This document shows positions 34,706 to 43,658 of a stretch of 64,000 nucleotides of DNA, piece after piece. Position 1 is the stretch's first letter, and each line of letters opens with the position of its first letter. The notes under the pieces are model-generated. The model saw only the letters and a list, made by a program, of their open reading frames with translations, had not been told where the DNA came from and made no database searches. The position numbers and the translations under genes are program-made. Origin of the DNA: G965276675 sp965276675 (GTDB lineage: Bacteria > Acidobacteriota > Terriglobia > Terriglobales > Acidobacteriaceae); NCBI GenBank assembly GCA_965276675.1, contig OZ255624.1, positions 2,046,001 to 2,110,000 of the forward strand, read 5' to 3'.

Positions 34706-36454
34706 TTAGAAGGCCCGGCCTGTCTCTAGCAGAATCGGCTGGTTGCCGATGGTAAGCGCCCTGTCCGATACATTCGAGATACGACCGGTCAGATCGCGGT
34801 ATTGCACGAACTGGCCCGGTATCTGGTAGGTGATGTTTGCGGTGGAGTTCCAAACGGTCTGGGCCTGGTACCCGCCCGGTCTGGCCAGGTTGCACGTCCA
34901 GGTTCCATTCGCACTCTGCGAACAGGGTGAAGTAAGCGAAGCGCCAATCATCCACTTCGACACCTCGCCATAGGCGACGCCATCGGCATGGAGACCAGCG
35001 TTGCGGTCCCATAGCCCACCCCACACACCGCCGCTATCATAGCCGTACCAGATGAATCGGCTCACACCGTTCGACCATTGCAGAAGGTAGTACTTCGCGA
35101 GAAACGCCGCGCGGAGTGAGGGATCGCTTATTACGTTCGATCCCGAGCCAGCCCAACTGGCTTCTGTGTCCCACAATGGTTTGTTGGACTGGCCGTTTGC
35201 GTTGAGGACGTCATGGTAGCTCTTAACTACCGTGTTGATGTCCTCTGCAGTGGAGCTCCAGTAGCCATGGAAGGACATGATGTCAGCATACTGTCCGCCG
35301 CCCGCACGCAGATAGGAGTTCAACCACGCCGGACCGCCCGTTGAAGTGACGGAGGGCGTGACGACCTTAGCCGAGGGATCGATCGACTTGATGATGGAGT
35401 AGGCATGTTGAGCCATGGTGACCATGGTGGGGATGTCGCCGCAGTAGTATTGCGGGTCCTGTGGCTCGTTCCAGATCTCCCAATACTTGATCCGGCCGGC
35501 TGCGTGCGTGACCACCGCAGAGACGTAGTTGTCCCAGTTCCGGAGGTCTGCCGGCGGCGCGCATTCTCCGGGCAAGTAAGGGCTGTACGCCCAGGGTTTT
35601 GAAGAGGCCCAGAGAGGTGTCCGGCCAAAGGTATAGACGATCTCCGCGCCGCGTGCCTGATTGATGCCGATGAAGTTGTCCAGATAGGTGAAGTTGTAGA
35701 TGCCCGGAAGCGGATTTGCAATGGACCAGTCCACGCCGAAATAGGAGTCCCATGAACGGGTGGTGGCGAACTGGAGAGATGGATTGACGTTTGCGAAGTC
35801 TAGGACCGTCATTCCAAAGAAGGAGCTCGGAACCGTGGAGCCCGCAGTTGCCGGAGGTGGAGGAGGCTGGGTCGATGCGGTTAGGGACTGCACATTCCAA
35901 AGCTGATTCGGGTTGTAGCCTTCGCCGCAGTCCCATTGTTGCAGGATGGTACCGTTGGCATGGTTCCCGCCGGCCAAATCCAGGCACTTGCCGCTATTCA
36001 CGGAGACCAGCTCATAGGAACTGCCGAAGGCCTTCAACTGCCAGAGTTGATTGAGAGCGCCAGACCCACCACAACCCCACTGTTGAATCCGAGCGCCGTT
36101 CGCGGTGGAGACGCCAGTGACGTCGAGACAAGCTCCGCTATTTGCCGAAACGACCTGGTAGTTGGGGCTGCCCGAAACTGGAAGGAGTGTCCAGAGTTGA
36201 TTCAGTTGCCCACTGCCCAGGCAGCTCCATATGTGGGTAGGGGCGCCATTGGCTTTACTTACGCCCGCAACGTCCACGCAGGCCCCGGGACCGCTGGCCG
36301 AGACGATCTGGTAAGACGACGAGGAGCTGCTTTGCGAGGGAGCAAACGCCTGAGCAGTCAGATGAGAAGCAGGGAGGATGGAGGTGAGAGCGATGGCGCA
36401 CAACAGCAGGGAGAGCGAGCGCCGCAGCACGGCGCGCTTTAGGGGGGTAAGCAT
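34706..36454 (-). CDS. Secreted glycoside hydrolase with ricin-type lectin domain
   Basis: 582 residues: signal peptide, a ricin B beta-trefoil (about 48-192) with three QLW repeats (GQLNQLWTL, GALNQLWQL, NPNQLWNV), a PPPPPATAG linker, then a clan A TIM barrel resembling GH39-like enzymes. Probable acid/base E330 in YWEIWNEPQ and nucleophile E431 in LWDTEASW. A small beta-domain ends the protein. It is probably secreted and could trim or degrade the polysaccharide made by this locus. The exact GH family and substrate are uncertain. Confidence 0.85.
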   Translation of the reverse strand: MLTPLKRAVLRRSLSLLLCAIALTSILPASHLTAQAFAPSQSSSSSSYQIVSASGPGACVDVAGVSKANGAPTHIWSCLGSGQLNQLWTLLPVSGSPNYQVVSANSGACLDVTGVSTANGARIQQWGCGGSGALNQLWQLKAFGSSYELVSVNSGKCLDLAGGNHANGTILQQWDCGEGYNPNQLWNVQSLTASTQPPPPPATAGSTVPSSFFGMTVLDFANVNPSLQFATTRSWDSYFGVDWSIANPLPGIYNFTYLDNFIGINQARGAEIVYTFGRTPLWASSKPWAYSPYLPGECAPPADLRNWDNYVSAVVTHAAGRIKYWEIWNEPQDPQYYCGDIPTMVTMAQHAYSIIKSIDPSAKVVTPSVTSTGGPAWLNSYLRAGGGQYADIMSFHGYWSSTAEDINTVVKSYHDVLNANGQSNKPLWDTEASWAGSGSNVISDPSLRAAFLAKYYLLQWSNGVSRFIWYGYDSGGVWGGLWDRNAGLHADGVAYGEVSKWMIGASLTSPCSQSANGTWTCNLARPGGYQAQTVWNSTANITYQIPGQFVQYRDLTGRISNVSDRALTIGNQPILLETGRAF

Positions 36455-37240
36455 CCGGACTCCTGAGAGGACTATGCCTCGCGAGACAAAAGTTCATGGT
36501 CAGAACCGAGCTCCCCCAAGCGCGGTCCAAGGAATATAGGTAATGCTGAGATTTGTTGGTGAGCTTACAGGCAGGCTTCTGTTTTCGCCAAGCAAAAAAT
36601 TGCCAAATTGGCCTTGATAACACCATTGTTGCAGACAGGGGGATGCGGATCGGAAGGGGCGAGCTGGCTGCGGAATGTGGAAGGGATAACGCTGTACGTG
36701 CCCGCACCTTCTCATCGGAAGAGAGGGCGTTCGTTTCCCGTCAGTAAGTTTGCAACTAGCCCTACAGTGAGGAATCCATCTCACCATCTCTTACGTACTT
36801 CTGATAATTAGGCAGTAGGAATGCAGAGAGTGCGACCAATAATTGCATGTAAATATTTACGCTACTTTCTGCGTGGGTGACTAGAAAGTACCAAAGTTAG
36901 TCTTGCGAGCACGGTGATCTCGCTCTAACCTCTGGTTACATTCTCGTCAGGCATGCCGTAGTTGTGACGGTTGGTTCAACTAATCGAGATAGCGAAGCTT
37001 TGCCTAGAAGAGGTGGCTCGGAAGATAAGAGACCGCCGGCTCTCTTTGTAACTGTTCCCCAGATGACGTGTTGTGGTTGTGTACGTCCACAGCGCTCTTC
37101 CTGCGTTTGAACACTTCTCTGGTGAATAACGGGCCCAATCCGAGACTACCTGTTATGACAATCCGCGGCCGGACATGATTGAGAGTCCCTGAAGAGGGCT
37201 TAGATCTTCTAGGGCTGCAACACATGAGACGGTTCAATTT
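36455..37240. other. 786-bp regulatory spacer in the polysaccharide locus
   Basis: No gene is seen. Structures include the palindrome GTAAATATTTAC (36849-36860), an inverted repeat TACTTTCT/AGAAAGTA (36863-36870 and 36883-36890), GCGAG/CTCGC further on, and a hairpin CCCTGAAGA/TCTTCTAGGG (37187-37214) just before the NusG-like gene. No JUMPstart or ops sequence was found. The glycosidase promoter must lie at its left end and that of the glycan operon at its right. Confidence 0.5.
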
Positions 37241-37828
37241 ATGCCTTCGACAGAATGTAATCTAAGCCCCAAGCTCGCGAAACCTGTCTGCAGCGCCGGC
37301 CCGACGGCTACTCATGAGAAGAGCTGGTTTGCCGTGTATACAGCGCCGCGTCACGAAAAATCGGCTCTGGCGCAGTTGGTCGGTAAAGCAGTGGAATGCT
37401 TTCTCCCTGTGTACGGGCAGCAGCGCAGGTGGAAGAACGGCATACGCAAGCGGATCGAGTACCCTCTCTTTCCGGGTTACCTGTTCGTCAGGATCAGCGA
37501 GGGTGAGCGACTGCGCGTTCTCCAGACCTCGGGCGTGCTATATGTAGTCGGCAACAAAGCAGTGGATGGCCGGCTGCACGACGAAGAAGTGGAGGCGATG
37601 CGCGCAGGGTGCGCGCATGCAGGCCTGGAGCCGCATGCCGACGCATCGGCCGGGGTGCTGGTGCGGGTCCTGGCCGGGCCGTTCACGGGAGCCGAAGGCT
37701 ATGCGCAGGGGCAGGGTAACGAGCTGTCTGTGATCATCAAACTCAGCCTTATCCAGCGGTCATTTGCGATGCGGGTTCACGCTGACGATATTGAGTTCAT
37801 CGGTGAAGAGGCGCGCGCGGTAGCCTAA
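37241..37828 (+). CDS. NusG-family antitermination factor (UpxY/RfaH-like)
   Basis: 195 residues: NGN domain (KSWFAVYTAPRHEKSALAQL, ECFLPVYGQQRRWKNG, RKRIEYPLFPGYLFVRI) and a KOW domain (VRVLAGPFTGAEGYAQG). Specialised NusG paralogues such as RfaH, UpxY and LoaP allow RNA polymerase to read long polysaccharide operons. It starts the glycan-synthesis operon, the usual place for UpxY-type factors. An N-terminal extension of about 25 residues precedes the domain. A hairpin immediately upstream might be part of its recognition element. Confidence 0.9.
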   Translation: MPSTECNLSPKLAKPVCSAGPTATHEKSWFAVYTAPRHEKSALAQLVGKAVECFLPVYGQQRRWKNGIRKRIEYPLFPGYLFVRISEGERLRVLQTSGVLYVVGNKAVDGRLHDEEVEAMRAGCAHAGLEPHADASAGVLVRVLAGPFTGAEGYAQGQGNELSVIIKLSLIQRSFAMRVHADDIEFIGEEARAVA

Positions 37829-37975
37829 CGCGGCGCCGAGGGTGCAGTCCTGTGTTTGCCGGGCTACCTTAGCACGTTCTTGTGGTGTTCGTCCCCCAGT
37901 CACCATTGGCGAAATGCCTAAATGCCGTACCAGATGAGGTGCGCACACGCCCCTCTGCCGTTTGGAGAGCTCCAC

Positions 37976-39448
37976 ATGATGCAAAGCGCCCAAATGTCAC
38001 GCGTCGAGGTCTCTGAGGTTCAGCCCGCGTTCGAGCAGCTGCCCCCGAGAAGCACGCGCAAGAGCACATATATGTGGCTGCTTCCGTTAGGGGAGGGCGT
38101 TGCTGACCTCCTGACGGTCTGTCTTTCACTCGTTGTGTCGTATGCCATTTACCGCGTGCTGGGCATCGGTGTCCAGGCGCGCTACTCAGTCACGGAGTTT
38201 GCCGCTGGATCGCTCTTGTTTGCGCTCATCGTCGTCTTCGTGCTCGATAGAAATGGCGCATACAAAAGCGCCGGGGGGCTGCTGCGCATCCGGGAGACCG
38301 CCTGCGCTCTTAAATCCTGTGTTCATAGTTTTTTTCTGGTCATGCCGCTGGCCTTCTTTGCGGGCCGCAATCTGACGCGGTGGTTCTCCGGCATTGAGCT
38401 GATCGTTTTGATGGTCATGCTGGTGGTCGAAAAACAGCTCATGCATTCGGCGCTCGATGCGCTGCGCCGGCATGGCTATGGCCGGCGCAGGGTGATTATC
38501 TACGGCGCGGGTTCGGATGGCCGGGCGCTGTATTCGGCGCTGACGCGCTCCCCTAAGCTGGGCTTCTGGCCCGTCGCCATCATTGATGCCGGCAGTGGCA
38601 GCGCTGGCGTCAAGGTGCATGCCAGCTCGTACCGGCGCACTCAGTTTCTGACCATCGCTCCTGACGCCTTCCAGGCATCGTTGATCCGGCGGCATGAGGC
38701 GGATGTCGTCATCGTTGCCTCACCGAATATTCCCAGGGAGCGGCTGCAGGTCCTGGTGGAAGAGACGGCCAAGGCTGGGGCCGCGCTGGCGTTCACCACG
38801 GGCGCTGGTTTTGAGCAGGCCTCTACTATGGACTACGTTGATCTGGACGGTCTGCTGATCTTCAGCGCTGCCTTTCCACAACGCCGCTACTGGCATGAAG
38901 CTGCCATGCGGGTGGTGGATGTCGCGTGTTGCGGCCTGATGACTCTGCTGCTCGGCCCGCTGATGTTGATCCTTGCCATGTGGATCCGGCTGGATTCCCC
39001 CGGGCCCGCATTGTTTCGCCAGCAGCGTGTGGGCAAAGATGGACGGCTCTTCACGATCTACAAGTTTCGTTCGATGCGCACCGATCTCTGCTCCGACCGC
39101 GTGTCGCCGGATTCGTCCGAAGACCCGCGGATTACGCGGGCTGGACGGTGGCTGCGGAAGACCAGCCTGGATGAACTGCCGCAGCTGCTAAATGTCCTGA
39201 AGAATGACATGGCCCTTGTGGGCCCCCGTCCGGAGATGCCGTTTATCGTGGCGGGCTACTCTCCGGAGCAGCGTCAGCGGCTGGCCGTCAAGCCGGGCTT
39301 AACAGGCCTGTGGCAGATCAGCGCGGACCGCCGCTTTCCTATCCACGAAAATATTCACTATGACCTTTACTATCTCAAGCATCGCAACGTATTTATGGAC
39401 ATTGCGATTCTGCTCCATACCGTTGTCTTCGCGTCACGAGGTGTTTAG
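37976..39448 (+). CDS. Polyprenyl-phosphate sugar-1-phosphate transferase (priming glycosyltransferase)
   Basis: 490 residues from the ATG at 37976 (GGAGAG 6 nt upstream; a longer frame from 37922 is rejected). Four to five N-terminal membrane helices, a Rossmann-like domain (RRVIIYGAGSDGRALYS), a further membrane helix, and the C-terminal catalytic Bac_transf domain with KFRSMRTD, DELPQLLNVLKNDMALVGPRPE and KPGLTGLWQISAD. It transfers a sugar phosphate onto undecaprenyl phosphate, the first step of repeat-unit assembly at the inner membrane. Confidence 0.94.
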   Translation: MMQSAQMSRVEVSEVQPAFEQLPPRSTRKSTYMWLLPLGEGVADLLTVCLSLVVSYAIYRVLGIGVQARYSVTEFAAGSLLFALIVVFVLDRNGAYKSAGGLLRIRETACALKSCVHSFFLVMPLAFFAGRNLTRWFSGIELIVLMVMLVVEKQLMHSALDALRRHGYGRRRVIIYGAGSDGRALYSALTRSPKLGFWPVAIIDAGSGSAGVKVHASSYRRTQFLTIAPDAFQASLIRRHEADVVIVASPNIPRERLQVLVEETAKAGAALAFTTGAGFEQASTMDYVDLDGLLIFSAAFPQRRYWHEAAMRVVDVACCGLMTLLLGPLMLILAMWIRLDSPGPALFRQQRVGKDGRLFTIYKFRSMRTDLCSDRVSPDSSEDPRITRAGRWLRKTSLDELPQLLNVLKNDMALVGPRPEMPFIVAGYSPEQRQRLAVKPGLTGLWQISADRRFPIHENIHYDLYYLKHRNVFMDIAILLHTVVFASRGV

Positions 39449-39537
39449 GCATACCGTTGCTGTTCTAGAGAGGCCGTATCGGAGCAGCGCAGGCCGGCTG
39501 CTTCGCAATTCTGAAATTTAACGACTGGAGTATTTGG

Positions 39538-40638
39538 ATGAGCGTAGCAATAGTGACGGGGTCGGCTGGACTGATAGGGTCTGAGGCAAGCCGGTACTTC
39601 GCCGGCCGGGGCATGGATGTGGTCGGGATCGACAACAACATGCGCGCGTATTTTTTTGGCGAGGAGGCCTCCACCTCGTGGATGGGCAACCAGCTGCAAG
39701 CGACGCTCGCCCGGTACACCCATGAGCAGATCGACATCCGCGACCGCGACGCGATCTTCCGACTCTTCGAGCTCTACGGCAAAGAGATCAGACTCGTCGT
39801 GCACACAGCAGCGCAGCCTTCGCATGACTGGGCCGCACGCGAGCCGTTCACCGACTTCGGCGTCAACGCGCTGGGGACGCTGACCATGCTCGAAGCGACC
39901 CGGCAGTACTGCCCCGACGCGGTCTTTATCTTTACGTCGACCAACAAAGTCTATGGGGACACCCCCAACCATCTGCCGCTGATCGAACAGGCCGAGCGAT
40001 GGGAGATCGATTCGAACCATGCATTCTCCCGCGGCATTCCCGAGGAGATGAGTATCGACTCTTCCATGCACAGCATCTTTGGAGCCTCCAAGGTTGCGGC
40101 CGACATTATGGTTCAGGAGTATGGCCGCTACTTCGGCATGCGCACGGCCTGCTTCCGCGGCGGCTGCCTGACTGGACCGGCGCACTCCGGAACCCAGCTG
40201 CATGGCTTTTTGGCCTACCTGATGAAGTGCTGTGTGACCGAAACTCCCTACAAGGTCTTTGGATATAAGGGCAAGCAGGTGCGCGATAACATCCACTGTG
40301 CCGATCTGATCGGCGCCTTTGACGCCTTCTTCACCGCGCCGCGCTCGGGCGAGGTCTACAACATGGGCGGAGGCCGCTTCAGCAATTGCTCTATGCTTGA
40401 AGCGATCTCCATGTGCGAGGAGATCTCCGGCAACCGGCTCGAGTGGAGCTACGTGGACGGGAACCGCATGGGCGACCACATCTGGTGGGTAAGCGATCTG
40501 ACCAAGTTTCAAACGCACTATCCGGATTGGCAGCTGAAATACAACGTCGAGGCGATCCTGCGCGAGAGCTACGAGGTTAACCGCGACCGCTGGATGGAAA
40601 AGAGTGAGTCAGCGAAGAAGGGTTTGGCGACGGTATGA
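39538..40638 (+). CDS. NAD-dependent sugar epimerase/dehydratase (CDP-paratose 2-epimerase-like)
   Basis: 366 residues of the extended SDR family. NAD motif TGSAGLIGS (7-15); HTAAQPSHDWA, FTSTNKVYGD and RGGCLTGPAHSG resemble CDP-paratose 2-epimerase (RfbE/TyvE). The usual Tyr of the YxxxK motif is Phe here: SIFGASKVAAD (F181, K185), so either the family uses another base or activity is altered. The nucleotide-sugar substrate is inferred only by similarity. Its stop overlaps the next ATG (ATGA). Confidence 0.85.
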   Translation: MSVAIVTGSAGLIGSEASRYFAGRGMDVVGIDNNMRAYFFGEEASTSWMGNQLQATLARYTHEQIDIRDRDAIFRLFELYGKEIRLVVHTAAQPSHDWAAREPFTDFGVNALGTLTMLEATRQYCPDAVFIFTSTNKVYGDTPNHLPLIEQAERWEIDSNHAFSRGIPEEMSIDSSMHSIFGASKVAADIMVQEYGRYFGMRTACFRGGCLTGPAHSGTQLHGFLAYLMKCCVTETPYKVFGYKGKQVRDNIHCADLIGAFDAFFTAPRSGEVYNMGGGRFSNCSMLEAISMCEEISGNRLEWSYVDGNRMGDHIWWVSDLTKFQTHYPDWQLKYNVEAILRESYEVNRDRWMEKSESAKKGLATV

Positions 40639-41435
40639 TCGACCACGGCAAGAAGAATGTCCTCGGCGTCATGATCGATGCCGTGGACTATGAAGCGGCA
40701 GTGGAGCGGGTCACACGCGCGGCAGAGACGGGGAGGCCATACGCGGTTTCGGCCCTCGCCGTTCATGGCGTCATGACCGGGGTTGAGAGCGCAGAGCACC
40801 AGTACCGCCTGAACAGCTTCGACCTGGTGGTTCCCGATGGGCAGCCGGTGCGCTGGGCCTTGAACCTGCTCTATAAACTCAATCTTGCCGACCGTGTCTA
40901 TGGACCCGATCTGACACTGAAACTGTTTCAAAAGGCGGAAGAGACAGGCTTGCCGGTCTACCTTTACGGAACGACACCCGTGATCCTGGCAAAGCTGCTT
41001 GCGAGCCTGCGGACGCGCTATCCGAAGCTCATCGTCGCGGGAGCGGAGCCTTCCGCTTTCCGCAAGCTCAACGAGGACGAGCGGGTCGAACTGGCCGCGA
41101 GGATTGCCGGTTCGGGTGCGAAGATGGTCTTTGTCGGTCTTGGTTGCCCGCGGCAGGAGGTCTTCGCGTACGAGATGAAGGCACTGCTCTCACTGCCCTT
41201 CATCGCCGTGGGTGCAGCCTTCGCGTTTATTGCCGGAGAGCTACCGCAGGCGCCTCCGCGCATGCAACGGTATGGTCTGGAGTGGCTCTTCCGCTTCAAG
41301 AGCGAGCCGCGCCGCCTATGGCACAGGTACATGGTGCTGAATCCTTACTATGTCTTCCTGCTGAGCAGGCAGCTATTGGGGCGCAAGTATCCCACCACCG
41401 CCGTGCGGCCGGTGCGGGATATTCTTTACGGCTGA
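40635..41435 (+). CDS. WecG/TagA/CpsF-family glycosyltransferase
   Basis: 266 residues, family GT26: VLGVMIDAVDYEAAVERV, NSFDLVVPDGQPVRWALNLL, YLYGTTPVILAKLLASL, MVFVGLGCPRQEVFAYE and FAFIAGELPQAPPRMQRYGLEWLFRF are all typical. It adds a sugar such as ManNAc(A) or a hexose to a lipid-linked acceptor. It is cytosolic or peripheral at the inner membrane, and translationally coupled to the epimerase gene. It closes this plus-strand operon at a strong terminator. Confidence 0.93.
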   Translation: MIDHGKKNVLGVMIDAVDYEAAVERVTRAAETGRPYAVSALAVHGVMTGVESAEHQYRLNSFDLVVPDGQPVRWALNLLYKLNLADRVYGPDLTLKLFQKAEETGLPVYLYGTTPVILAKLLASLRTRYPKLIVAGAEPSAFRKLNEDERVELAARIAGSGAKMVFVGLGCPRQEVFAYEMKALLSLPFIAVGAAFAFIAGELPQAPPRMQRYGLEWLFRFKSEPRRLWHRYMVLNPYYVFLLSRQLLGRKYPTTAVRPVRDILYG

Positions 41436-41471
41436 TCGAAGAGGCTCTGCGTCAATGCGCCTGCTTCTACT

Positions 41472-41508
41472 ACGGATCTCATGCAATGCATGCGATCCGT
41501 TTTGTTTT
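41472..41508 (+). terminator. Rho-independent terminator
   Basis: ACGGATC-T-CATGC-AAT-GCATG-C-GATCCGT followed by TTTGTTTT. The stem has a single internal mismatch. It lies between the convergent GT26 and GT4 genes. Confidence 0.9.
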
Positions 41509-41539
41509 GGGCAGGGAAGCGAAACAGAGTATGTGTGAC

Positions 41540-42661
41540 TTACTCCCCGTGTCCCACCTTCAACAACGCCCCCTCCAAATTCGACCGGTAGGCCTCAACG
41601 GTGTAGCGCTCCAGATAGCGTTGCCTGTTGCGCGCGCCCATCGCGGCGCGCAGCTCGGGAGCGCGCAAGAGGGTTTCAAGCGCCGTCGCGAAGGCTGCCG
41701 GATCGCGGGGTTCTACCACCAGCGCCCCGCCGTCGTCTCCGACGACCTCCGGGGTCCCGCGCCAGCGGGTCGCCACGATCGGCAGAGCGAAGCTCATTGC
41801 CTCCACCAAAACGACGCCAAAACTTTCGTTGTGGTAATGACTCGGAAAGCAGAAGATAGAGGCGCGGGCATAGGCTCGCGCCTTTTCGTCTCCTGTAAGC
41901 ACACCAGCGAAATGGACGAGTTCGTCCAAGCCGTGCCCGGCTACAAAACGTCGCACCTCGCCTTCGAACTCCGCCGAGTCGAAGGCGCCCACGCAGCGGA
42001 GGGAGAATGCGAGGCCGACGTGGCGCAAGCGCGAGCAGGCCTGGAGTAAAATCAGCAAGCCTTTGCCCTCCGACAACAGGCCAACGAAGAGAAGCTCCGG
42101 TGGCTCGGATTTCCGCTGTGCGATAGCAAGATAGGCCGCACCCGCATCTGCGATACCGCATGGCACAGTCGCAATCTGTTTGGCGGAGAGCTTGCCGCCA
42201 TCCGCCGAGGTGGCGGTGGTGGTAAAGATCGCGAGGTCTGGCCGCCGGTACGCGAGCCAGTAGAGTGGCTTCATCCACCATGCGAGCTGCGGATATATAT
42301 TCGAGAGGCCAGCGGCATGGAAGTGGAAGGCAGTCTTTCGAAAAAGCCACCGTGATGGTATCAGAAGAACGAAATCGCGCAGCACTGGAGCGAGTGTCGG
42401 ACCCGCTGGCGGGTAATAGAGCACAGTGGCTCCGCTCGTGATGCGCCTACGGATTATGCCCAGGAGGGTAAGGAGCAGGATCCAGAGCTTGCGAATTTGC
42501 ATGGAGCCGATCTCGGACATGGTGCGCGAGAACTCCATGCGCACATGGTGGAGAGCGAGCCCGTCGTACTGCCCCTCCAGAAAGCTCTGGATCATGAGCG
42601 ACTGCCCGTTGACCGGAGGCGGCGTCTGTCCGACAACTAGAACGGAGAGCGGCTTCTTCAC
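41540..42661 (-). CDS. Glycosyltransferase family 4
   Basis: 373 residues from a GTG at 42661; the open frame continues to 42832 but that part overlaps the preceding GT2 gene and lacks family features. GT-B features: LSVLVVGQTPPPVNGQS at the start, LLFVGLLSEGKGLLILLQA, and FCFPSHYHNESFGVVLVEAMSFALPIVAT with the E-x7-E motif (ESFGVVLVE). Retaining transferase using a nucleotide sugar, cytosolic face of the membrane. Last gene of a seven-gene minus-strand run. Confidence 0.9.
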   Translation of the reverse strand: MKKPLSVLVVGQTPPPVNGQSLMIQSFLEGQYDGLALHHVRMEFSRTMSEIGSMQIRKLWILLLTLLGIIRRRITSGATVLYYPPAGPTLAPVLRDFVLLIPSRWLFRKTAFHFHAAGLSNIYPQLAWWMKPLYWLAYRRPDLAIFTTTATSADGGKLSAKQIATVPCGIADAGAAYLAIAQRKSEPPELLFVGLLSEGKGLLILLQACSRLRHVGLAFSLRCVGAFDSAEFEGEVRRFVAGHGLDELVHFAGVLTGDEKARAYARASIFCFPSHYHNESFGVVLVEAMSFALPIVATRWRGTPEVVGDDGGALVVEPRDPAAFATALETLLRAPELRAAMGARNRQRYLERYTVEAYRSNLEGALLKVGHGE

Positions 42662-42728
42662 CGGGCTTCGGCCCTTTCGAGACCGGCGCGGAGAATCTTC
42701 GCAACCTGCGGGAGTGCGAGAGCGAGCA

Positions 42729-43658
42729 TCACGAAAGCTTGACCTTAGCTGGGTAGTAAAGATGTGTGTGTCCACGCAATGCATCGAGCGTCCCGGCTGC
42801 GCGCCAGATGAGCTGCAGCGCGCGCACGGCACGCGCTCGCCCGGCGAGCCCCGACGGCAGCAGAACGAAGCCCGCTCCCAATCCAGCCAAAGCCTTCGCC
42901 ATGCGTATCGCTGTGGTCCGAACTCCGGGCGCGAGATATAAACACGCTTGCGTGTAGCGGTTCGCTTCGCTGTGGGCGCGCCGCATGATCCACTGCGCCG
43001 TCGTGCGCTGCTCAGAGATCGTCTCTGAGACCAAAGCGTCGTTTGCCCACACCATCCGCGCCCTGGCCTGCTTCAGGACCATAAAGAAGTGGGTGTCTTC
43101 GCCGCCGCAGCTGTCGAAGCGGAGATCGAACCTGCGGGTGCGTGCGATCTCACCCCGGAGCAGTACATTGTTGGAAGCGATGAAGTCGAGCGGGGTGCCA
43201 CTAGGGCGATTCTTACGGGCAAAGAAGCCTCCGCTGACCACCCACTTGGGCGCGCTCACAAAGACCGGCAACACCGGACCCGCGACTACGTCTGCATTGA
43301 ACTTCCGTTGAGCATCCATCAACTGGTCCAGCCAGAACGGATCGGCGATCTCGTCATCATCAATAAAGGCGATAAAGTCAAAGCCGGCCGCGGCCGATTC
43401 GGCCAACGCGCAATTGCGCGCGCGCGCCACTCCCTGCGCCGATTCGACAACGTATCGTGCTGGAATGGAGGAGGCAGAGAAGATCTCGTCAAAGGCCGCC
43501 TGGCCAGAAGCCGCGGCATCGTTGTCCACCACCAGCACGTGCATCGAAAGATCACGATGATTTTGGAATTGCTGTTGGCAGAGCGAGAGGAGCGTGGCGT
43601 GCAACATCGCGGGACGCTTGTAAGTTAATACGCAGACCTGGATCTGGACGTTACTCAT
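42729..43658 (-). CDS. Glycosyltransferase family 2
   Basis: 309 residues, GT-A fold: IQVCVLTYKRPAMLHATLLSL start, VLVVDNDA, GVARARNCALAESAAAGFDF, the metal-binding DxD in AFIDDDE, and CGGEDTHFFMVLK with the catalytic acidic motif. A weakly hydrophobic C-terminus follows. It adds one sugar to the growing repeat unit. Its start overlaps the stop of the flippase gene by 8 bases. Confidence 0.92.
   Translation of the reverse strand: MSNVQIQVCVLTYKRPAMLHATLLSLCQQQFQNHRDLSMHVLVVDNDAAASGQAAFDEIFSASSIPARYVVESAQGVARARNCALAESAAAGFDFIAFIDDDEIADPFWLDQLMDAQRKFNADVVAGPVLPVFVSAPKWVVSGGFFARKNRPSGTPLDFIASNNVLLRGEIARTRRFDLRFDSCGGEDTHFFMVLKQARARMVWANDALVSETISEQRTTAQWIMRRAHSEANRYTQACLYLAPGVRTTAIRMAKALAGLGAGFVLLPSGLAGRARAVRALQLIWRAAGTLDALRGHTHLYYPAKVKLS

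Noticed and set aside
36455..37240. Search for a JUMPstart/ops element before the NusG-like gene
   Set aside because: No GGCGGTAG-type core found; only unrelated hairpins are present.
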